Shown one piece after another: positions 41,729 to 49,700 of a stretch of DNA of 64,000 nt (position 1 is its first letter; the number at the start of each line of letters is the position of its first letter). Source of the DNA: Arsenophonus sp048493715. Lineage in GTDB: Bacteria; Pseudomonadota; Gammaproteobacteria; Enterobacterales; Enterobacteriaceae. Both the position numbers and the translations under genes were made by a program. The DNA is taken from contig JBGDCZ010000008.1 in NCBI GenBank assembly GCA_048493715.1, positions 15,710-79,709 of the forward strand. The letters run 5' to 3'. Below the pieces are notes generated by a model, which saw only the letters and a program-made list of their open reading frames with translations, was not told where the DNA came from and did not search any database.

Positions 41729-42499
41729 TTAATTAGCTTTTTTTACTGCCGCGGCGGCGTTAATAATAGACACAAACACATCAGCTTTTAGTGATGCACC
41801 ACCGACTAACGCGCCATCAATATCGGGTTGAGTGAAAAGTTCAGTAGCATTGTTGGCATTCACTGAACCGCCATACTGAATAATGACTTGTTGGGCGATA
41901 GCCGGATCTTGCTTGGCAAGATGGTCACGAATAAACTTATGTACCGCTTGCGCCTGAGCTGGAGTGGCTGATTTACCTGTCCCGATTGCCCAAATTGGTT
42001 CATAAGCAATCACACTGTTTTCAAATGCGCTGACTCCCAAGCTATTCAAGACCGCATCGATTTGTCGAACGCAGACTTGTTCTGTTTGGCCCGCGCTGTT
42101 TTCTTCTTCTGACTCACCAATGCAAAGTACCGGCGTTAATCCTTGTGATTTTAACACCACAAATTTACGGGCGATAAATTCATCGCTTTCTTGATGATAC
42201 GTTCTGCGTTCAGAATGACCGATAATAATATATTTTGCCCCAATGTCTTTTAGCATTGCTGCTGAGGTGTCACCGGTATAAGCACCGGAAAGATTGACGT
42301 CAACATCTTGGGCGCCAAGCACTATTTTGCTTCCGACTAAGGCTTGCTTTGCTTGTGATAGATAAAGCGCTGGTGGGGCAATTGCGACATCACAACCAGT
42401 TACATGATTTAATTCATTACGCAAATTTTCAATTAGTTCTTTAACCATGGTAGTACTGCCATTGAGTTTCCAGTTACCCATGACTAATGGATGTCGCAT
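41729..42499 (-). CDS. tpiA: Triosephosphate isomerase
   Basis: Complete 256-residue TIM-barrel enzyme that interconverts glyceraldehyde 3-phosphate and dihydroxyacetone phosphate. The start MRHPLVMGNWKLNGS at 42499 has a perfect GGAGGA ribosome site; a longer frame upstream is not used. Catalytic Lys is in NWKLN, His in IIIGHSERR, Glu in VIAYEPIWAIGTG; the phosphate loop is in IQYGGSVNANNA and DGALVGGASLK. Adjacent yiiQ is upstream on the same strand. The gene lies inside the inverted segment. Confidence 0.98.
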   Translation of the reverse strand: MRHPLVMGNWKLNGSTTMVKELIENLRNELNHVTGCDVAIAPPALYLSQAKQALVGSKIVLGAQDVDVNLSGAYTGDTSAAMLKDIGAKYIIIGHSERRTYHQESDEFIARKFVVLKSQGLTPVLCIGESEEENSAGQTEQVCVRQIDAVLNSLGVSAFENSVIAYEPIWAIGTGKSATPAQAQAVHKFIRDHLAKQDPAIAQQVIIQYGGSVNANNATELFTQPDIDGALVGGASLKADVFVSIINAAAAVKKAN

Positions 42500-42618
42500 G
42501 TTTTCCTCCAACAAAAAAATATTTATTAATAAATAAGATAAAGACAATTAATCATTATTCAGTTTATGCAAAGGGATAGTATAAAGATGTTATTACTAAA
42601 TCGCTTTGTTTTTCGTCA

Positions 42619-43251
42619 CTAATGTGTGATGTTATCATCTTTTAGTGATAGTTTAACCGGCTCAATAGCGAAAGTAATCATGTTATCTTTGCTTTTAACT
42701 AAAATGTAACGGAACGCTCCTACTACTGTTTCATTGCTCTGCACTTGGTTGGATTGCTCTAAAATGCGATCTAATACAGCGGTTAATTGCGGTACGTTGT
42801 TAATTGAAGTTGTTTTTTCGAAGTGAGTGATAATTGCCATAATATAACGTTCGAATAATTGTCGGTTAATTTTATAGCTGGCTGGATCTTCTGGTGGCAG
42901 TAGTGTTAACTGTAGACTCTTAATTTTTTCACTTCCTCGTTCAAGTACCGCTGAAGAGTAAATTTTACTATTAATCCGACTGGCTGCGCGAATATAAGGT
43001 AAGTTAATATCCTTGCTGGTGATCACTTTAAATTCATATATTGGATAAACGGGATTATCCCGGTTGTATTTTTGGCGAAAGATGGGAATAGTTTCATTGA
43101 ATAAGGCAGCATCTGGTGATAGATAAGCAACCGAAACATCGGTTTCAGGCACAACAGGTAATTGTTTAGCTAGCACGGAAAACAGTGGTAATGATGCAAT
43201 AAACACCAATGCTAGTGTGAACTGAAATCTGTAATTGTCTGTTTTCATCAT
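42619..43251 (-). CDS. yiiQ: DUF1454 family protein YiiQ, probably periplasmic
   Basis: Open 210-residue protein of unknown function matching YiiQ (E. coli 199). An N-terminal hydrophobic stretch (FTLALVFIASLPLFSVLA, residues 11-28) looks like a cleaved signal peptide. The mature part has the family's PYIRAASRINSKIYSSAVLERGSEKIKSLQLTLLP region and a helical end with ILEQSNQVQSNETVVGAFRY. It lies upstream of tpiA on the same strand, as in E. coli. It stays open while its other neighbour yiiR has decayed. Confidence 0.88.
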   Translation of the reverse strand: MMKTDNYRFQFTLALVFIASLPLFSVLAKQLPVVPETDVSVAYLSPDAALFNETIPIFRQKYNRDNPVYPIYEFKVITSKDINLPYIRAASRINSKIYSSAVLERGSEKIKSLQLTLLPPEDPASYKINRQLFERYIMAIITHFEKTTSINNVPQLTAVLDRILEQSNQVQSNETVVGAFRYILVKSKDNMITFAIEPVKLSLKDDNITH

Positions 43252-43304
43252 GGTTACTCGTTAGTGTTAATTTCATCTTAAAGAGCTTAGTAAGCATAAG
43301 AGCA

Positions 43305-43724
43305 ATGACATTACAACAGTGGGCCCTTTCATTCAAAGGGCGTATTGGTCGAAAACTACTTTGTTTGGTATCGTTATTTGGTTTTTACTCATGATTATGA
43401 TATTTAGTTTGCAAACTGTTTTTTATTCTCTCACGTTAGTTTACTGTTAGCAGTCATTTTGTTGCTTTATCCATTGGCCGCAATTTTTAGCAAACGTTTA
43501 TATGATCGCGCTAAATCTAGTGGTTAATTTTTGTTATTGTTGTTGGCTTTTATGCTATTTTCTATTTAAGTTAGCCTATTGACACCTTTTGGAAGTAGAG
43601 TATTGCACGATTTCTACCTTTATTTATCGTCATCATATTGTTTTTAGATAGTGCTAGTGTTAGAGGGCTTAACAAAGCAAATTATTATGGCAAAAAAAGT
43701 GAGCAAATTGATTATCTGTGCTGA
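43305..43724 (+). pseudogene. yiiR: YiiR-like DUF805 membrane protein relic
   Basis: Begins MTLQQWALSFKGRIGRK, the standard DUF805 start, then shifts frame. Hydrophobic pieces follow (IWFLLMIMIFSLQT, FVIVVGFYAIFYL-like, FLPLFIVIILFLDSA) and the end reads NYYGKKSEQIDYL. Several frame breaks and stops are present in 140 codons. Function of the family is unknown. Confidence 0.8.
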
Positions 43725-43747
43725 TTAAATATTTGCTTACCTTCTGC

Positions 43748-44497
43748 TTACCAATATTGTTCACTGGTAATTTGTCCTGCTTTACGACGTAAATGTTTAT
43801 CCATCCCTCTTTGTGTTTTCAATAGTTGTTGAGTATCTTTAACCATTTGTGGATTACCACAAAGCATAACATGGCTAGTTAAGGGATCAATTTTTGCGTT
43901 TACTGCCTGTTCAATTTGTCCGCTTTCGATTAATGCTGAAATACGGCCGGTTAGTGAGCCAGCTGTATTTTCGCGACTGACAATCGTTTGGATCTTTAAT
44001 TTTCCTTGATATTTTTTCTCAATTTTTTTCATTAAGGGTAAGTAACCCAAATCTTCTGCATAACGTACCGCATGTACCAGGATCATTTGATTAAATCGTG
44101 TTAGGTCTTGACCATACTGCAAAATGGATAAGAAAGGTCCAATTGCTGTACCTGTTGATAACATCCAAAGTGTTTCACAATCTGGTACTTCTTCTAAGAC
44201 AAAAAAACCCGAGGCATCTTCTGTCACATAAATAGCATCACCTGGTTTTAATGCTTCAAGGTGTGGGCTAAGTTTTCCTTCCGGGACGGTGACGAGATAA
44301 AACTCTAATTGATCATCGTCAGGGGCATTGACATAAGAATAGGCGCGCTGGATACGCTGGCCGTTTATTTCCAGAGCAAGTTTAGCAAATTGTCCAGCAA
44401 TAAAAGGTTTAATTGGAGCTTCGATGATCAAACTAAACAATGAAGCTGTCCATTTGTGGTTTTTGATAATTTTTCCTGTTACCCAATTATTTGCCAT
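43748..44497 (-). CDS. fpr: Ferredoxin/flavodoxin-NADP+ reductase
   Basis: Complete 249-residue Fpr (E. coli 248). It passes electrons between NADPH and flavodoxin or ferredoxin, supporting Fe-S and radical enzymes. The FAD-binding motif RIQRAYSYVNAP is near residue 50, the NADP-binding segment LWMLSTGTAIGPFLSILQY near 109-127, CGNPQMVKDTQQLL near the end, and the C-terminal aromatic stack residue is in EQYW. A strong GGAGG ribosome site precedes ATG 44497. A 14-bp palindrome lies about 70 bases upstream. Confidence 0.97.
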   Translation of the reverse strand: MANNWVTGKIIKNHKWTASLFSLIIEAPIKPFIAGQFAKLALEINGQRIQRAYSYVNAPDDDQLEFYLVTVPEGKLSPHLEALKPGDAIYVTEDASGFFVLEEVPDCETLWMLSTGTAIGPFLSILQYGQDLTRFNQMILVHAVRYAEDLGYLPLMKKIEKKYQGKLKIQTIVSRENTAGSLTGRISALIESGQIEQAVNAKIDPLTSHVMLCGNPQMVKDTQQLLKTQRGMDKHLRRKAGQITSEQYW

Positions 44498-44814
44498 ACA
44501 GCTGGCCTCCTAATGTATCAAATAAAGCATTAATGTTTCGTCATATTATGTCAAATCTAGGGAAAACCATTATCGATAATGTGTTTTGATTATTTAGTCA
44601 AGTTGTGACTCTTTGGTTATGATATAAAATTGTACAGTTTTATTTACAAAATAACTAAATTGGCACTAGTGAAACAGAAAAAATAATTTAATCGATTAGC
44701 TCGAATTTTTTTAAATTTTTTAGATTAATTGACATTAACACATAATTTGATGAGTTAATTTTTCTTAACCATAAGATATTGTGATCTTTTTTAATACATT
44801 GATTATTATATAAA
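44498..44814. other. Divergent fpr/emrD intergenic region
   Basis: About 317 AT-rich bases. It contains the palindrome at 44568-44581 and presumably promoters for fpr and for the now broken emrD. A TTGTGA and TATAAA pair around 44603-44630 is suggestive but has short spacing. Confidence 0.5.
44563..44587. promoter_or_regulatory. Palindrome upstream of fpr, candidate operator
   Basis: CATTATCGATAATG at 44568-44581 is a perfect 14-bp palindrome, and allowing one bulged base it extends outward with AAAAC and GTTTT. It lies 70 bases upstream of the fpr start. Perfect symmetry and position suggest a dimeric regulator site; which regulator is unknown. Confidence 0.45.
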
Positions 44815-46001
44815 ATGAGAACACTTCAATTTGCTATCAATGCTTATTGCCTTAAATTGCGGTTGGGCAGATGACACAGACAATTTATGTTCCTGTTATC
44901 GCAGAAATTGCTGCCTATTTCGGCGAGCCTGATGGTGCATAGCAAAGTGTGATAGGTGCTTATCTGCTATTTTGCTATTTTATGGTTTTTCGCAACTATT
45001 TTATGGGCTCTTATCCGATCACGTTGGCCGCCGTCCAGTTATTATAGCAGGCTTAATTATTTATTTGTTCGCAACGGTGGTTGCAATTTTCGTGCCTTCA
45101 TTACAGATTTTGATTATTGCTAGTACATTGCAAGGGTTAGGAATTAGGGTTGCCGGAGTAATGGCAAGAACCATGCCCCGTGATCTCTATCTCGGAACCG
45201 CATTGCGTTATGCTAATAGCATATTAAATATGGGAATATTAGTTAGCCCGTTACTGACTCCGATGATTGGCGGGGTAATCACCTATTTTTTAGGCTGGCA
45301 TGCTACTTATGTTTTCCTGTTATTATTGGCTAGTTTATAGCCTTGATCATATGTGGAAATGGCTGCCTGAAACTTGTCCTCCTGCCTCTGAAAAAAGAAA
45401 TATGCTGTCTGCTTATTATTCGTTGTTGTCAAATGCTAGGTTTGATGCATATCTGCTGATGTTAATTGGTGGATTGGAGGGTGTTGTTGTTTTTTTTTTT
45501 TTTTGAATCAAGTAGTGGTGTATTGTTGAGGGGAGTATTAGGTTTAAATAGTATTACCGTGAGTATTCTGTTTATTTTGCCTATTCCTGCGGCATTTTTA
45601 GGTGCTTGGTATGCTGGAAGTGAAGGAAAAACGTTTTATCGTTTAACTGTGGCCGGCCGTATTTTGCTGTGTTTCCGCTGGGATTATAATGTGGTTACCG
45701 GGCTAGTTTGGATTTATGAATGTTTGGTCATTACTGATCCCTGCTGGTCTTTTTTCTTTGGGGCTGGTATGTTATTTCCTTTAGCAACAACCACAACAAC
45801 CGGCGCTATGGAGCCTTTTCCTTATTTGGCTGGTGTGCCCTGGTTGGCGATTTGCAAAATGTAGGCTCAGGAGTTGCGGCTTGGTTGTCGGCACATTTGC
45901 CCAAAACTGGGCAATTCAGTTTAGGTACGTTGATGTTAGCTATGTTGCTGCTTATTCTACTCTGTTGGTTGCCACTGTCGTATAAAATGGATAAAAAGTA
46001 A
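44815..46001 (+). pseudogene. emrD: Multidrug efflux MFS transporter EmrD relic
   Basis: Relic of the 12-helix major facilitator EmrD. Pieces in order: TIYVPVIAEIAAYFGEPDGA, LFYGLLSDHVGRRPVIIAGL (MFS motif A), IASTLQGLG and GVMARTMPRDLYLGTALRYA, NMGILVSPLLTPMIGGVI, MWKWLPETCPP, FDAYLLMLIGGLEGV, then a T15 homopolymer at 45490-45504, SSGVLLRGVLGLNSITVSIL, FFFGAGMLFPLATTTTTGAM and a closing LLLILLCWLPLSYKMDKK. Frame changes and a stop at 44939 break the frame in at least five places. It converges on the glpK 3' remnant. Confidence 0.92.
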
Positions 46002-46050
46002 ATACTATTAAAAATTAAGCGGATTTATTTTTAATAACTATTTGTGTAAA

Positions 46051-46078
46051 AAATAGCAGTAAATGATTACTGCTATTT
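46051..46078. terminator. Hairpin between emrD and glpK 3' remnant
   Basis: AAATAGCAGTAA at 46051-46062 pairs perfectly with TTACTGCTATTT at 46067-46078 around ATGA, flanked by A-rich and T-rich sides. It lies between convergent genes and can act in both directions. Confidence 0.75.
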
Positions 46079-46103
46079 TGGTATTTATAGCTGTTAATTA
46101 TAG

Positions 46104-46554
46104 TTAATTGTGCTCTTCCCAATTTTTAGCGTGGGAAACGGCTTTTTTCCATCCGTTATATTTATAGTTACGTTTAGTGGTTTTAATTCCGGGAATAAAA
46201 GTTTTTTCAATACGCATTTTTTCCTTAACTTCATCCAAATCTTTCCAGAAACCGATCGCTAGTCCGGCAAGTAAAGCAGCACCTAAAACGGTACTTTCAC
46301 AAATAATAGGACACTCTACATACACACCCAGTATGTTAGATTGAAACTGCATTAAGAAATTATTAGCAACGGCTCCACCATTAACACGTAATGAACTAAG
46401 GCGGGTGTCAGCATCTTTTTGCATCGCTTCAAGAACATCATGGGTCTAATAGGCAATAGATTCTAATGTTGCACGGATAATATGGTTACGATTGGCACCG
46501 TGTGTTAAGCCAAAAATCGCACCGCGGGCATAAGGTGCCCCATACTCCAGTCAT
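46104..46554 (-). pseudogene. glpK: Glycerol kinase (glpK) relic, 3' portion
   Basis: C-terminal third of glycerol kinase on the opposite strand from the 5' part. Reading from 46554: MTGV, one-base shift, GAPYARGAIFGLTHGANRNH, IIRATLESIAY, TAG stop at about 46449, THDVLEAMQKDADTRLSSLR, VNGGAVANNFLMQFQSNIL and finally the conserved TTKRNYKYNGWKKAV and WEEHN. In the normal protein the sequence here is GAPYWDPYARG; the four residues WDPY are missing, as if deleted between two copies of CCTTAT. The gene had therefore suffered lesions in both portions. Confidence 0.94.
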
Positions 46555-46638
46555 AACTGTGGCTATCTGTCAGGAATTATTTAGCCTTATGAATTTGTGC
46601 GCTAAAACATCTAACGCACAGACCTATTATGAGTCAAT

Positions 46639-46687
46639 CCTTACTGAGGTTTCACTTATCACGCTAAAAATCAACCACTCAGTAAGG
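46639..46687. repeat. 10-bp inverted repeat next to the inversion edge
   Basis: CCTTACTGAG at 46639-46648 and CTCAGTAAGG at 46678-46687 are perfect inverted copies with 29 bases between. They lie just past the inversion edge and before the stop of the first invasin gene. No U-tract follows on either strand. Confidence 0.6.
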
Positions 46688-46703
46688 AATTAGCCTGATC
46701 TGT

Positions 46704-49700
46704 CTAAAGATCTTGGAAACACATTACTAATTGCGGATGAATATTTCTATCCCATTTTCCACTTTGCATTCCAACTGAATTTGTAAGATTAGACCCGTTT
46801 TCAACCCAATAATAAATTTTTCCACGAAAATTAGGAACCTGGTAATAATTTCTAGATCCCCATTCACCCCAGATAGAATTCATACCACGTAAATTCTGCT
46901 GCATAGATAACTCTTTTACAACTGGTAATCTTTTATTTTTTTCTAAACAAAAACCTCTTGCTGTATCCAATCTAATCACATCTTCATAATATGTCGCCCA
47001 CTTATCAAGCTTAATTTTATAGGTCAACGGAGAGCCGCCTGTTTTATGCTGTGCCGTTATCGTCACTGTTTTCGACTGACTGGACGCATCGCCGATAAAA
47101 TCAACCTTACCATTTTTAACCCGTACCCATGATGGTTGATCTGATTGCCAGTCAAATTTGTCAGCATCATCACCATTAGTCTCGATAGTAAATGTTGCAT
47201 TTCTAAAACCGATACTAGGAAAACCGTCATTCAAATTAAACTGATGACCATTAACCTGTATAACATCGAAAGAGACCTGGATAAAATTAACTTTTTCATC
47301 GGCATCTTTTTTCTTACCAGAACCATACAGCGCGCTGACAACAATGTCACTTACTGCTATTTTAGTATTCTGCAGCTCAATCGTCGCCTGACCATTTGTA
47401 TCCGTCTTACTGCTAGCGGATGATAAAGTGACCAGATTACCTTTATCCTGCTGCCAATTAACGACTAGATTTGGCTTCCTAATCAGGTTATGATATCGAT
47501 CAACCAACTGCGCCTTAAAGATAAAGTGATTTTTGCCATCAGCGACCTTACGCAATATATCACCATCTAAGGTCACATTACCCACTTTAGCCGTAGTAAC
47601 ATCAGCAATAAAATTAACCGCTGTTTTGGCATCCACTTTAGCCGTAGGGCCAAACTGTGCACTAACAACCACGTAGTCTACAGCTTTAGTGGTACTCTTT
47701 AGCTGTATCGTCGCCCGCCCACTACTATCTGTTTTACTTGATGCTGCCGACAATTGAACATCTTTAACTTTATCATCAAGCAACCAGGTGATATCAAGAT
47801 CCGCTATTTTGATAGGATTACCATATTTATCAGCTAGCTGGGCATTAAAGGTAAAGAAATTGCTACCATTTGCTACTTTGTCAATCCCGATATCAGTATC
47901 CACCAAGGTGACCTCTTTTATCTGGGCCGTGTTAATATCAGCAATAAAACTCACTTCTTCGGCTTGTTTCTCATCGCTAGTATCATATTGGGCAAAGATC
48001 CCTATCTTCTCCACCGCTGTGCGGGTACTTTGCAAAATCACCGTTGCACGCCCATCCGCATCCGTCTTGCTCGTAGTGGGTAAAGAGACTTTTGTTCCTT
48101 TGTCTTGTCGCCATTTGATCTCTAATCCTGCCTGCTTAACCGCATTACCTTGACTGTCAACTAATTGGGCACTAAACTCAAAACTGCTCTTACCATCAGC
48201 TATCTTACTAGTACCTGCATCATTTAAGTTGATGTTACCCACTCTGGCAGTAGTAACATCACCGGTAAAACTGACTTCTTCATTGGCAGCTATTTTTGGC
48301 GGTACTTTATACTTGGCATAAACCTTAACCTTGTCTACAGCACTCTTACTACTCTGCAAAATAATAGTGGCAATTCCACTTTCATCGGTTAAGCTTGTTT
48401 GAGCAGATAATTTGACTTGTCCCTCTTTGTTATGTGACCATTCGACAAGCAAACCCGCTTTATTAATCGGATTATCATATCTATCAACTAACCGGACTTT
48501 AAAAGTAAAAGTATTATTGCCATCAGCAACTTTACTAGCCACAGGGTCGACTAAAGTGACGCTTTTCACCTTAGCTGTTTTGATATCAGCATAAAAATTA
48601 ACCTCTTGCGCTGGTACTGCGGTAGAAGAGCCATATTGCGCGCTAACAATAATATTATCCACTGCCGTAGTAGTACTATATAGTGTGATCACCGCGAGGC
48701 CATTTTCATCGGTTTGACTGGTTGTAGCTGATAAACTTACTTCATCGTTTTTATTATGCGCCCACTTCACCGTCCGTTGCTCAACCGGACTATTATTATA
48801 GTCTACTACTAACGCCGTAAAAATGAATCTGTTATAACCATTAGCTAATTTACTGTGGATTCCACCGTTAAGTGTCACACTCTTCACTTTAATGGTATTT
48901 TCATCAGCAATAAAAGTCACTTCACTTTTGGCATCAACTCTTTTGGTTGAGCCAAATCTTGCGCTGACAATCACACCTTCTATTGCTTCCATCGTACTCT
49001 GTAACTTAATCGAAGCACGCCCCTCTTCATCCGTTTGACTTTTACGAGCTAATCTAACTTCATCACCTTTATTATGTGACCAATTAACTTCCAGACCTTT
49101 TTGCTTAATCGGATTACCGTTACCATCAACTAATTGGGCGGTAAAGGTAAAGAAACTATTATTATCGGCCACCTTAATTAACTCACTATCTTTTAAAGTA
49201 ACGCTATCAACCTTAGCGGTAGCCAGAATATAAATAAAGTTTACGGCTTTATTAGCAGCGACCTTGTTAGCTGCAGTATGATAATTGGCACTTACCGTTA
49301 CATTATCCACCACCACCTGACTGGTCAGAGTAATGGTCGCCCGCCCATTTTCATCAGTTTGGCTCTGTTGGGCTGATAAGATTGCGGTATTACCTTTATC
49401 ATGTGACCAATTGACGTTGACCTTTGGCACTGGATTATCAAATTGATCGGTCACTAATGCCTCGAAAGTAAAACGACTTATTCCATCCGCCACTTTGTTC
49501 GTTTCAGCACCGATTAATGTAACATTATGTACTTTGGCAGTGGCAATATCAGGTAAAAAACTAACAGGGATAGCATTTCTATTACCATTTTTCATCTCCG
49601 CTGTTAATGTACCAGTACCAACAACCTTACTGTTAATTCTAACCCCAGCTTTACCTTCACTATCTGTGCTAACCGTAACATGATCACCACTATTGCCGTT

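Larger units (their letters stand above)
41505..46554. other. Inverted chromosomal segment with breakpoint in glpK
   Basis: The glpK 5' part ends at ATGACT (41505-41510), and the glpK 3' part begins, on the minus strand, at the complementary copy AGTCAT (46549-46554). Flipping 41511-46548 joins the two glpK parts in one orientation and puts fpr, yiiQ and tpiA on the plus strand and yiiR on the minus strand, the enterobacterial arrangement glpK-fpr-yiiR-yiiQ-tpiA. The segment therefore looks inverted through a 6-bp inverted repeat. Confidence 0.82.
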
